The position numbers and the translations under genes are program-made. The notes under the pieces are model-generated. The model was not told where the DNA came from. It saw only the letters and a program-made list of their open reading frames with translations, and made no database searches. Shown here piece by piece: positions 46,725 through 57,419 of a stretch of 64,000 bases of DNA; position 1 is the stretch's first letter; every line of letters starts with the position of its first letter. The stretch is from Erodium maritimum (lineage: Eukaryota > Streptophyta > Magnoliopsida > Geraniales > Geraniaceae): positions 11,918,001 through 11,982,000 of the forward strand of contig OY997588.1 in the NCBI GenBank assembly GCA_963921825.1. Direction: 5' to 3'.

Positions 46725-49270
46725 CAATAAAACTCTTCTATTGGAATTGTAGAGGACTCAATTTCTACTCTAAGCGGAAATTAATGGCCTCTAAGATAAG
46801 GCCCATTCACCCCGATTTTATGATGATTCAGTTGAAGATGGAGAGGGTGTCGATCTCTATTGTTTAGTCTAGTAGCTTTAGAGTTGTTCTTTTTTTTTGA
46901 TCAGCAATTTTTTTTTTATAAAAGACCAGGTTTTCAAAATGAAAAACAAGGCCAAGAGGACAATCTCTCAGATACAAACCAGGGCTAAAAGCCCAACAAT
47001 AACCATAACTTACAAACAGGTGGGTCTAACAAGAACCTATACCTAGATATTACATGAAGCAAACCAAACATGGGCCAAGCCCGAACAATAACAAACCAAC
47101 ACGGGCCAAGCCCAAACTCTTACAAACCAGCCCAACAAGGGGCAACTAGGGCCAAACAAAGCCAACCAAACCAGAACAGTAAAACCTAAAAAACAGACAA
47201 GAAAACCTCGAGCCCCGCGCCACCGATGAAGCACGTCACAGCAACAGAACCCACTCCTCGAAAATGAAGCACAAAACAAATCTGCCGACCAAACCCAACC
47301 GGAGAAAACAAATCCGCCACCGGCACAATGAGGAGGCAGGGACCAAAACTCCAACACGCCGCAAGGGAAAGCACCGAAGCCAAACTCCAAAACCGACCCG
47401 CAAGGCAAACAAAACCCACACCTCGTACCTCCCTTCTTCCCGGAAAAACCAGAAGCCGCCGACCCAAAATCAAGGGAGACCCACTTGTACCAACACACCC
47501 AACTACAAACAGAGTTAAGCCCTACATCCACAAATCTCCTAAAGCTTCAAAACAGAGCCAACAAGGCAAACAATCCATGGCGGTCAACACCCACCATGGA
47601 CCCGAAACACACCACCGTGACCGGGAAGGGAAGCATGAAGAAGGGGGGGTTGAGGGCCAACTCTGCCGAAGTAGGAGAGAAGGCCTAGTGGGTACTCAGC
47701 CTTGAAATCTCGAAACCCATCTCTCAGATCTCCCAAAAGGAGATCCCGACGGCGGCCAACACCGACCAGTCGCCCAAAAAGGTGAGAGACGGCAACCCCT
47801 CAACAGAACGAAGAAAGGGAGCCAGGTAAACAAGAGGGCACAAGAGAAGGAGAAAGTACACTTACCTCGTCACAGATCCAACGCCCCACTCTCATATCTC
47901 GGAGAAGCGAGACCCCATCGGTGGCCAGCACCAACCGGACGACCAGTTAAGGCGAGAGAAGGCTCTAGAGGTTCCAGATCTGAGCTACACGAAGAAGAAA
48001 AGGTGAAGCGAGAAGTCACCGAGCGGGCTGAAGGAGCAAGGAGGAAGGAGGGGAAGAGGAGAGAAAGTAAAAGAGAGAGGGGGGAAGAGAAGCCATAGCC
48101 ACCGGCGACAGCCAAAAGAGGTCGTCGCCGCGGCCAGATAGAAGAAGAGAGAAAGGGGCGGAAGTTAGGGTTCGGGAGGATTCTAGAGAGAGGTCACAGC
48201 TCCTCTCTCTAGAAAAAGAGAAGGAATCCGCTTTAGAGTTGTTCTTAATTTCACCTTTGTCTCATCAATATGTAGGTCGGGCGGTGTGGTATCTATTTGG
48301 AATATTCTCGTGTTTAAGATTTTATATGTTTTTTGTAAGGAAATATTGTTTTCTGGTCAGGTGAATATCTCCTCTCAGAGAAACCGGTTACGATCACTAA
48401 TATTTATACTTTCATGTCTACTTCTCAACATTTTCTTTGGTCTCTTCCCTCTTCAATCATTTCTTTTTCGTACCATTGTTTAGTTATAGCTGATGGCTTC
48501 AGCACAGTTGTGGCCTTGGATGAGGTGTCGTCCGGTAGTAGGGTTCATGCGGATAGTGGCAATTTCGACAATTTTATTTCAGTCTCTATTATTTCTGATC
48601 CCTCTTTCGAACTAGAAGTACTCCTGGTACGGATCTCGATCTCGTTGTATTCATATCAATCAGTTCCTCCTCTCTATATAAATTCTTGACTTATTTTTTA
48701 ATCTCATTCAAACTAGCCTCACGCGGATGTTTCTCCCTCACTCTCATATCTTGTTGAGTACCTTTGAGGCAGATTGAAGTCCTCGCCTTTTTTGCTTCAT
48801 TTCTACTTGGGTAGAGCATGACGGATAAATACCTATGTTGAGTGTTTTTTGGCATCTTATGCGGTTTTTCGTAAACCCCATTATGTTATGTGGTCGAAGT
48901 TTAAGCATTTCAGTATGATCTTTGTAGTTGGAACACTATAATTTTTGGTTACTTAGACATTTATATTGCTGACCTTGAGTACAAAGCAGTGACTTTCGAT
49001 GCGTTGGTTGACTCTTGGGCTCTCACTGAGGATAGACTTTGTGATAGGACTACTTGTAACAGTCAACTTCACACTAAATCAAATCAATGTGTCGTCATGT
49101 GGAGGCAAAAAGCCCCTCATCAAATGGACCTTGAAGAGATATCGTAAAACATCATTTTTCATTAGGTAACAAAAGCTAGAGTGATCAAGAATCGTACCAC
49201 CTTATTCATACTGAACAGGGTTAAGCACTCGGATCTCGATGTTGTCAATGCATATGTTGGCTCTCATTCC
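46725..49270 (+). pseudogene. LINE ORF2 relic (endonuclease), split by a retroposon
   Basis: The plus strand begins FYWNCRGLN (46736 on), the start motif of plant L1 apurinic endonucleases, followed by a PDFMMIQ segment. After the inserted element (46892-48229) the frame resumes with CRSGGVVSIWN (GRSGGL-type motif). It continues with LWSLPSS then LVIADGFSTVVALDE (the GDFN-type motif, degraded) and a pre-RT segment FHxVTKARVIKNRT near 49160-49210. Stops and frameshifts are frequent, and no reverse-transcriptase palm motif is seen. Confidence 0.7.
46892..48229 (-). mobile_element. Non-autonomous retroposon in LINE ORF2 (1338 bp)
   Basis: A perfect 17-bp TSD GCTTTAGAGTTGTTCTT lies at 46875-46891 and 48230-48246. 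The minus-strand 3' end reads TTGCTGATC then an A-run. The 5' end is CT-rich (CTCTCTAGAAT). The longest frame (47531-47043, 162 codons) is Cys/Trp/Gly-rich and has no domain. No reverse transcriptase is present. It inserted after the LINE had settled here, so it is the younger of the two. Confidence 0.85.
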
Positions 49271-51100
49271 ACATACCCCAAACCCCTCACCACAGTGACT
49301 TACCCAAAACCCCTCAAATTTAGATCTTGATTTCTCGATTTCTCACTACCATCACGAACCTAAAACCCCTTTGAGTTGAGAAAACCTTGTTCCTTGCCAA
49401 ATCTCTTCCACCTTTGTCTGATCTCATACACCCAAAGGCAAAATCAAGTCCATGACCGGTGGATGATGCACAACATGAGCCGAGAGGTAGGTACCTAATG
49501 AGCCGAGAGCACGACGACATAAAGTTTAAAACTTTAAATTTTCTTAAAAGAGAAGAGTTTAGGGTTTTGAAATACAGAGGGGTAGTTACACCATATTTAA
49601 AAAGTATGTGTCATGTGTTTCGCACATGAATACTTAACGCCTAAAAGCTTATAGAAAAGATTAACGTGAAATTTTTAAAAAGTTACATCATCTTTCAAAT
49701 GTGTTTTGTGGTTAAGAATAGTTATGTGAAATCCTCGTATAGTTAACGATAATTATGCATATTTCCCCAAATATTAATAATGCAACTAAAATTAATCTTC
49801 AAGACAAAAACACACCTTCTCCTTGTTTTGTCGATGAAGCCATGGACGTCGTCGATGGTTTTCTTATTCACTTCTCCTCCTTCTTTCCTCCCTTTTCCCC
49901 TTTCTCCTTTCCCCCTCTTATCCCGTTCCTTTGCTCGTGCTTTGCTCGTGTGACGGGTGCAGGTACCATCGCGGACGCTCTGATGCTTTATCGTGTTTCC
50001 TCTACAGTGGAATGGAGCCAGAGCTTGGAGTGTTTTGGTGTTGCTCAGTCTGGTGTGACCGTGGTGTTTGGTGTTGTGGTTTTCCTCAGGGGAGATCTTC
50101 CCGATTTTAGATTTGGCGTGATCGGGTCTATCGCCCCTCGTTCGTCTCAGGGCCGTGTTGTCTCGGTCGAAGGTTATTCTTCGTCATCTTTTCCAGACGT
50201 GTGTCGCTTAGTCGACGTTAGAGTGCTGGATTCTGTTGTTGGAGTTCAGATCCAGACGTTGAGGTTGCTTTTGGCTCCACCGGTGGCAGATCTCTCGTCG
50301 GAGTCGTCGCTGGTGGATTCCCAAGCATCTTTTTCGTTGTTGGTTCGCCACCCCGGAGCTCTAGGTTGTAATCTTGGTCTCCCTCACTGCTCCTCCGGCC
50401 GGCTGCAACGTCTTCCTCTACAGTGACGTTGGTTGGGTCTGATCTGTTCAGTAATGGACAAATCAGAACTCAGTTTTGTTGTCTTAGCTCCCTCTCTTTT
50501 TCTTCCTCGTTGACGGCCGTGGACGACCTCGATCTAGCTGTGGGACACTCTTTCTACCCCTCCCAGTTGTAGATTGGTGCAAATCAGGTGGTTTTGCCCT
50601 TCCTTCGTCTCGTCTCGGCTCTCTGTTCCTCGAGTTGGCTTGGCTGTGTCGGGTTTCATCTATTCTTGCTCCGATGAGAAAAGCTGGCGTGTGGCTTATT
50701 TGTTGGTGGGATTTCTGAAGCTCGGTCGGAGCACATTCATTGGATCTTTCTTGCGGCATCCACATCGGGTGGTTGTTGCTCGTGTGATGTAGATCAGTTC
50801 CTTGTGCATGTAGACCCAAGGAGTTCGGAACAGATTGGTGTTGGCTTCCGGAGTACCTGTCTCTGCAATAGTCTTATTCCTCAGTGGTGTTGGTGGAACC
50901 TTGCTCGTATCTTCAGGAGATGCCCTGTTTTAGATCTTGTCTTGGGATACGCTTCTACACCTTCCAGGGAGTGGATCGTTGTGGATCTGATACAACCATA
51001 ACTATTGATTCGTTTTGACGATTGGTTTGAGTTGGCACCTGTTCCTCGTCTGTTTCTCTTACTTGACTTATATTTAAAGTAAAAAGTAGGAAGATATATG
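49271..51100 (+). other. Repeat-like region, possible retroposon
   Basis: From about 49840 the plus strand is GC-richer with CTTTCCTCC-type tracts, and a 223-codon frame (49755-50426) stays open. The composition resembles the 5' parts of the nearby retroposons, and no domain, splice structure or TSD was found. I regard it as an uncharacterised repeat and not a host gene. Confidence 0.3.
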
Positions 51101-51685
51101 TATGCTCGGTGCATGGTTTGTAGGCATCACAAAGGCAAACACTATTTTTGGGCCTTCTTTATTTCTTCTATATCTCAATTAGTTCTTATCTATTCCATAC
51201 GTAGTTTAGTCTATATATTGGATAATGCGGTTTTGCAACTTAGTGTCCACAGTACTGGTGTGCGATAATCAAATTAGTTAAAAAGAAAAATATAATCAAT
51301 AATATACGACTACATTTCAATTTAGCAATCTAATATAATCCGCAATCATCAAGTTCGCTTTTACCATGAAGTCCACAACCATCCCTAACATTTTCAGTGT
51401 GATTAATGCGTAGTTACTTACAAGTTTACGAAGTCAATCAATCCAAATTAATTAAGTTGAAAAATATTTGATGATAAATCCCATGTAGGCGAGACGTCAA
51501 CTTGCATTAATCAGCAGATAAAAAAAAAGAGATGTGATATAAAAAAGAATAAAAAATACATTCCAACGCTACAACACAAGACCATATCAATTGTAATATT
51601 TTTGAATTTTAATCCTCCAAAAAAGCTTGCAGGCCTCAGCCCACCCCAAGTCAATCGAATATGATGCGAGCTCCTTCTGTTTTGA
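51101..51685. other. AT-rich flank downstream of thaumatin-like gene
   Basis: Should hold the 3' UTR of the thaumatin-like gene. Nothing else seen. Confidence 0.5.
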
Positions 51686-52724
51686 TTACAATAACCACCG
51701 CCACATCGTCATAATGACAGCCATAACACCGCCAATGAGAATTGATGACCTGTCACGGCCGCCGCCAGATGATAGGTTCACCGCCTCTGGGTTGAACTTC
51801 TGACTGAAATGGAAAAATAAAAATAAATTAAATCTTTAAGTTTAAATTGATTGAAGGAACGTGCGTAGCAATACAACCCCAATGCTGGGCTGACCACAAC
51901 GGTCCAAGCTTACCAAAATTAGAATAATATATATATATCAAGGATAAGTAATATAATAACCTGGTGGTCGGTGAGGGGCAAAAGGTGATGACGTAATCGG
52001 CGGCGGCGCAGGTGAAGGTACTGGTCCCGTCGTCGTAAGCATAGCTGTAAGCGCGTGGGCACGCGGCCTTGAAGAACTCCGAGTACGCGCTCGGCTTGCA
52101 CGTGTCCGGCGTCGCGTACGCCCCACTGCAGCAGTACTGCGCGTCCCCGAACGCCTCGCACGCGCTCCTGCACGCGACCCCTTGGCCCTCACCCTCAGCC
52201 TCCGCCGTCACCTTGAGCTCCGACGGGCACGCGCCGTTGAGGTCCACGGCGCAGCCCGTGGTGGTGCAGTTCCCGCCGGAGCCGCCCTGGGGGACGACCA
52301 GCATGGGGAGGTTGTACCCGTCGACGAGGCTGACGTCGTAGAAGTCAAGGCCGTTGGCGCCGTTGAGGGTGAACTCGGCGAGGGTGGCCGGAGGGGCGGC
52401 GCCGGAGCCGGAGCATTCCATGGTGGAGGAGCCGCAGTCTCCGGTGAGACAGGAGAATTTGGAGGTGGTGGGGTCGAGAGTGCAGTGGGTCCGGCCCCAG
52501 AGGCGGCCGGACCAGGAGGTGGGAACGGGGACGGAGGTGGATTCCCCCGGTGGGAGCTCGAAGCCGGTGGTGGAGAGAGGGTCGGTGCCGGCGCCGGAGA
52601 GCAAGCCCGGCCAGACGGTGTAAGTGCACTTGTTTGTGATGGTGAATGTAGCGGAATGCACAGAGGGGATTGAGAGGAAGCAGAGAAGTGAAGTGAAGGC
52701 GGCGAGTTGCAGAAGCAAAGGCAT
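51686..52724 (-). CDS. Thaumatin-like protein with GPI-type tail
   Basis: PR-5-family extracellular protein. Exons 52724-51961 and 51803-51686; 882 nt, 293 aa. A signal peptide (LLLQLAAFTSLLCFLSIPSVHS) precedes the mature start ATFTITNKC. All 16 conserved cysteines are present, giving eight disulfides. The family motif runs GRLWGRTHC, then GDCGSSTMEC. The acidic-cleft residues of the REDDD type can be found (WGRT, AEFTLN, DFYDVSLVDGYN). After the last cysteine (TFCPSP) the short second exon adds a Ser/Gly-rich linker and a hydrophobic end (ILIGGVMAVIMTMW), which fits GPI anchoring to the plasma membrane. The acceptor CAG at 51806-51804 was chosen because the alternative 4 bases on gives an early stop. 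Role beyond cell-surface defence or glucan binding is not inferable. Confidence 0.93.
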
Positions 52725-52798
52725 TGTAGCTAAAATGAGGATTTTTTTTTTTGATTGAGGATCTGATTTATTAGAGTTTGAGAAGTGAAATGTAAGAA

Positions 52799-52806
52799 TA
52801 TATATA
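52799..52806 (-). promoter_or_regulatory. TATA box of thaumatin-like gene
   Basis: TATATATA on the minus strand, 75-82 bases upstream of the ATG at 52724. Confidence 0.55.
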
Positions 52807-52829
52807 GGGTTTAGGAAGATCATGTCATG

Positions 52830-54756
52830 TGGGGATGTCGGAGTGGGACCCACAGTTAAAGTCGGCTGTTTTGTTTGGGAACAAGACAGGGGAACAGAGA
52901 ACAGTAGCAGACAATACATTATACAGGTACATGGTACTGGTTAAGGTTTCTTCCAACCTAAGCAATCTCATTCAATTTGTGATAAGTAGAGTTATGGTTA
53001 TGGTTGATATTACAGAATAAGTTAGTTCAAACAACACTAGATGGAGATGGATCATATTACTGTCTCTCTGTTTTTACCCATTGCACTTAAGACTAAACAG
53101 AAGATGGTACATGTTGATGTGCAAGTTGCACACCAATATGCATCTATATCTGTATATAGTATTATACTATTTGAGGTGTAAGCATATGACCCCAACACAC
53201 AATCAAAAGTTGAAACTTGCAACTTGCAACTTGCCTCTTTGATTGTCCCTTCAGATTCTCTCATTTCTGTTCATATTGTGTAGCTTTCCACTTCTTTTAT
53301 CAGCCAAGTAAAATTATGAATATATTATAGGAATGGACAAGAGGGTGAGATCAAATCCAAACAATTATTTCCCTAGTGATACAAACAAATCTGAAAAGAT
53401 GGATTAAACTCCCCATAGTTAATTGATGTATTTGAAGATGCAGCACTACTGCAGCTTAGAATAAGTGAAATCTATCAACCTTGACTTTTCAGACCATAAA
53501 TCAGCAAGGGGTAAAAAACTGCATAGATCAGACGATTCCATTCCACCTTAAATCTAAGAGGCCTCCTTAATTTCTATTTCAGATAAGAAAAAATGGTTAT
53601 GGAGGAACCCTTGGCCTAAGAAAAGGCACAGGGCAAAATTATTATTACTCCACAAAGATAGTTTGATGAATTTTGCACTTCAAAGCATAACCCTTGACCT
53701 TAGAGATATTTTTCTCAACCAATAAAAAGGTTTAACACTCCAAAGCATGTGGCTTCTTGATTATCTCTTCTAGGGAGAGTTTGAGATTATGAGACTTCAA
53801 ACAAGTCTATAGTACCACAGATAAGGGGTATCCTTATTTGGCATCATCTTTGTGTTCCATTCCAATCTCAACATCATATTTTACACCAAAAGACATTATA
53901 AATTTACAGGAAACAACAGTCCCATAAATAAAAACATAAATCAAACACGGTCCCACAAATAAAAAAATAAATCAAACTGATGACTCCACGCCCATTCCTT
54001 ACCAATTACACAGCAAAGATTAGCAGCAGACACCATGCCAGGGTCACACATGATGGAGGCCATCAGGACTCCAAAGGCAAAACCTTAAGTACAGGTTCAA
54101 GAAAGCCTCTAGCTGAACAATTGCTTATGTCACCAAAAACATAATCCACACCACACCCTGTTACATGGCTTCCAACACCAACCAGACCACTGAATCATTG
54201 TACAACCAGTCCTAATAACACAATCATGCAAATCCCATGTATCTCTATAATGTAATATATCTAATTCAACATCCAAAATCTTGCTCCTAGATGCATTAAG
54301 AGTACAATGTACAACAACCACAATAATTCTCATCAATTGGAAGAGTGATTTTAACAACCCCAAAACTGTAACACAATCTATACCCAACAAGACATCATAC
54401 ACAATTTCAAAGATGGAAATAGGCAAAATTAGCCATAACATGCAGAGTGTATATAGGTGCTATTATGTAAACAATCTACTTCAGCAGTTAATACAGGAAA
54501 ACATAGTGGACAACACATTCAAGCACAAGTTTATGATAAAATCTAAGAAAAATCATATTTTTATAAAAAAAAACAAATAGCCAGTGCAACACTAAATCGC
54601 ATTAAACATAAACTCTCATCTGAAGCAATATGTATAGGGTAGATACACCCAGGGGAAAATTTGCTAATTGCAATGGGACTAAACTCTCATAACTAAATAT
54701 AATAGGGGGTCAAAATCTAATGAAATAAGATAGAGATTTGCATTATTACTCAAACT
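52830..54756. other. Intergenic, no gene recognised
   Basis: About 1.9 kb between the thaumatin-like promoter and the end of the cold-shock protein gene. Short frames only. The last few hundred bases should be the 3' UTR of the cold-shock gene. Confidence 0.5.
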
Positions 54757-55509
54757 CTATGCAGAAACCATAGGGCAGTCTCTTGCAAAATGGCCTGGCT
54801 TCTTACAGGTGTAGCAATTGCTATTGCTTCTCCCTTGTCCACATTCCCTTGCCAAGTGACCCTCCACACCGCAATTGTAACAGCCTCCACCAGACCTTCC
54901 ACCATAGCTCCTCTCTTGGACACAATCCCTTGATAAGTGACCATCCTCACCGCAATTGTAGCAGGCTCTGCTAGACCTACCACCATTGACGCTCTCTTGT
55001 TGACACTCCCTTGCCCTGTGCCCTTGCTCGCCGCAATTGTAACAGCCTCCACCAGCCCTGCCTCCTCTCCGGCCAACATTCTCCGCGCCGGGGCAATTTC
55101 TAGCAATGTGCCCTACCTCATTGCAATTGTAGCAACCGCCGTCATTCCCGTTACCGCCACGGCCGCCGGAACCGCCGCCCTGAGTGCAATTCCTCTGCAG
55201 GTGCTCGCCGCCGCAATTATAGCACCCACCTTCGCGGGCGACGGTCCGGTCCCTCTTGCTTCCTTGGACGGGGGCCCCATTGGGACCGGTGACGTCGATT
55301 GCCTGACACCTGCCGTTTTCGCCGAAGCTGATGGAGAACTCAACCTCCTCCTTCTGGGCGAGGGTTCGGAAGCCGTCGGATTTGATGGCGGATTGGTGGA
55401 CGAAGATGTCGTCGCTGCCATCGTTGGGGGCGATGAAGCCGTAGCCCAGGGAAGGTTTGAACGACTTAACCTTTCCGGCATAACGCTCAACCTTTTGCGG
55501 CGAAGACAT
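54757..55509 (-). CDS. Cold-shock domain / zinc-knuckle RNA-binding protein
   Basis: Intronless, 250 aa, plant CSDP/GRP2 type: nucleic-acid chaperone binding single-stranded RNA and DNA, linked to cold acclimation in the family. Cold-shock domain about residues 10-75 with LGYGFIAP (RNP1) and DIFVHQ (RNP2). Then six CCHC knuckles in Gly/Arg-rich linkers, starting at Cys96, Cys126, Cys156, Cys183, Cys210 and Cys232. Five are CX2CX4HX4C; the first (96-108) is one residue short, CX2CX3HX4C. The usual aromatic Trp of the KWF motif is Ser16 here (KSF). The frame is otherwise typical and ends MVSA. Confidence 0.95.
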   Translation of the reverse strand: MSSPQKVERYAGKVKSFKPSLGYGFIAPNDGSDDIFVHQSAIKSDGFRTLAQKEEVEFSISFGENGRCQAIDVTGPNGAPVQGSKRDRTVAREGGCYNCGGEHLQRNCTQGGGSGGRGGNGNDGGCYNCNEVGHIARNCPGAENVGRRGGRAGGGCYNCGEQGHRARECQQESVNGGRSSRACYNCGEDGHLSRDCVQERSYGGRSGGGCYNCGVEGHLARECGQGRSNSNCYTCKKPGHFARDCPMVSA

Positions 55510-55576
55510 GATAGCGAACAGAGAAATTGATTAGAGAATTGAGGTTTGTTACTGTATGTATTCGAGACTCTTTAGT

Positions 55577-55585
55577 CTTTATATA
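55577..55585 (-). promoter_or_regulatory. TATA box of cold-shock protein gene
   Basis: TATATAAAG, 68-76 bases upstream of the ATG at 55509. The spacing fits a short leader. Confidence 0.6.
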
Positions 55586-55789
55586 CACAATGGCAAGGGT
55601 AACCCTGGTATTTTGTAATGTATTATTCTAGAACCCTAGACCTACTTACGCCCTAATTTGGACTCATAATAGGAAATCACCGACTTGAAATAATAACTAA
55701 ACCTACGCGTCTGTATTTAGGTGTATTTAGGAAAAGGAAAGTTTGATAATGTTTGCTTCAAAATATTTTATATTTATTTAATATATTTC

Positions 55790-56460
55790 TAATTTTTTGT
55801 AACTCTAATCGAGATATATTAATAAAAAGAATTTTTGGAGCTATAGATCTAATACGGATCATCCAAAAGAGATAAAACTCAACTAAATAAATTGTAAAAA
55901 GACAAATAAAAAGTCCATACATCGTGAGACAGATACGAAATTGAAAGTATATTCTTTCATCGAAATGCTTCAAGGGTGTAGACATGAGAGTGTTGCGATA
56001 GCGGCCAAGGCAACCAGAACAACGGTTGAAGACCGTGGAGTAGGGGCGAGTGAACCCTGTGGCCAAAAATGACACAAATCGAGTCTGTATTATGCTCCTA
56101 AGGAATACTCTGTAAGCGATCAAGACCACTGAAACAGTTTCTGAAGCCCGAGAGTGACGGGAAGGGAAGTCCTGTGACCAAGGACTGAGATGGATCAGTT
56201 GGATTAGGCATCCTCCCGAAGGACCAGTTGATGTCGCCCCCCCTCTGGGGATAATGAGGGCTTTTAAAAACGTAAAAGTGTTGGTTCCCTATCTAATTGG
56301 AGAATGTCATGCTAGTGCTTGGGGGAACCGATGCCACCCTACGTCCAATAAGGCAGTGTTACCAGCACCCCCCACGGACCAAAAGGTCCTCATTGATCAA
56401 TGTGAGGGTGCGTTGACCGCCTCGCCGGCTGGACTGTCAATCCATTAGACTCTACAGGCC
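55790..56460 (-). repeat. Dispersed retroelement 3' region, copy 2
   Basis: Inverted relative of 42560-43165. The match covers the upstream GGGTGGCATCGGTTCC block, the centre, and the 3' AT-rich stretch, with indels. The minus frame 56129-55758 is the translated counterpart of plus 42776-43156; neither has a known domain. Confidence 0.65.
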
Positions 56461-56810
56461 CCTCTAAGTCAATACTCAAGATTCTCATCAGACCCAAGAT
56501 CGTCCGAGCACTAACAACAGACGGGTACATCCTTTCGTAGATTGAGAACTAGGTCCCTATGGCACCCGTCCACTCTGCAACCATATGAACAACTACTGTG
56601 GATCGAAGCACTGACTGACTACTCCCGGTGCCTCTACTCTGTCCTCTGTCACTAATTTCGTTGTCGCCTTCCCCGCCGGGTAATGACGGGAACACATCCT
56701 CAACATGAGTTTCTTGCTCTGCTGTGTCACATAAGTGTTCGGAATGACATCCTCAACGTGAGTTGCTTAATCGTGTAGAGTTTTCTCATTCATCACTTGT
56801 ATAAGAAGAT
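56461..56810. other. Intergenic, probably transposon-derived
   Basis: No gene. A near-repeated phrase (CATCCTCAACATGAGTTTCTTG at about 56696 and CATCCTCAACGTGAGTTGCTTA-like at about 56749, each only partly quoted) forms a 50-bp-spaced direct repeat. Confidence 0.35.
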
Positions 56811-57076
56811 TCACTTGTTCTTCAAGCTTTTGAAATCTTCGTTCATTGTCCTCTCTTTTGCTTTGTCCTTCTTATCATTTTCCATCAATTTATTCATGAG
56901 AGTAAGACCCATTTCTTCAAGTGATGACTCCTCATCATAAGTTGTTTGACACCATGCCACTATCTTGAATTGTCGCTCCGGAGTTTTTGCTCGGGGTGAA
57001 TTACTCTTGAGTTGGGGGACCCCGAAATCGTCTCTTGCCAACTCGGTAATGAACTCATTCCAACTGTATTCCATTG
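56811..57076 (-). CDS. Hypothetical protein, possible Harbinger ORF1 remnant
   Basis: The minus strand has a TATA box (CTATAAAAC, about 57166-57158) and then an ATG at about 57076 opening a frame of 88 codons (MEYSWNEFITELARDD...DFKSLKNK). The protein is charged with a Lys/Glu-rich C-terminus, and no domain is recognised. The upstream DNA ends at about 57398-57412 with a GAGCATCTCCATC motif on the minus strand, which is typical of Harbinger-type TIRs. I infer a transposon accessory gene fragment; a small host gene cannot be excluded. The upstream ATG at 57266 lies before the TATA box and is not used here. Confidence 0.35.
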
Positions 57077-57419
57077 CGAGACAAAAAAACGTAGAGAAAG
57101 GGTAGAGTAGTATGAGAATTGAATTTTGCTGATGTGTAAAAATGAGAAGGGTTTGATGTTTTATAGGGGAGGAGGACTCAAATTGGGCTCTACGAACGCT
57201 GCCACATGGCGCCAGCGTAACCAGCTTCATCAATCGACGCTGGCTTCGAGGCCTAACGGCTCTCAACGTCAGCGGTGAGAGCCGACGTTAAGCTCACATC
57301 CAATCCTCACCACCAGTATTGACTCGCGTCTTTCACGTCAGCTGCCCACCGAAGACTCGTCACCACCAACACCTTACTGTCAACTTACCGCCGCACGATG
57401 GAGATGCTCTAAGCATCCC

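Noticed and set aside
47043..47531. 162-codon Cys/Trp/Gly-rich minus frame as a small secreted protein
   Set aside because: Lies within a TSD-bounded retroposon, has no signal peptide, and its composition reflects TG-rich sequence.
49755..50426. 223-codon plus-strand frame as a host gene
   Set aside because: No domain, no promoter, low-complexity start and repeat-like composition.
52182..52673. 163-codon plus-strand frame, Gly/Glu/Val-rich
   Set aside because: Antisense of the thaumatin-like exon 1, which has the complete 16-Cys pattern.
54937..55530. 197-codon plus-strand frame
   Set aside because: Antisense of the cold-shock protein gene.
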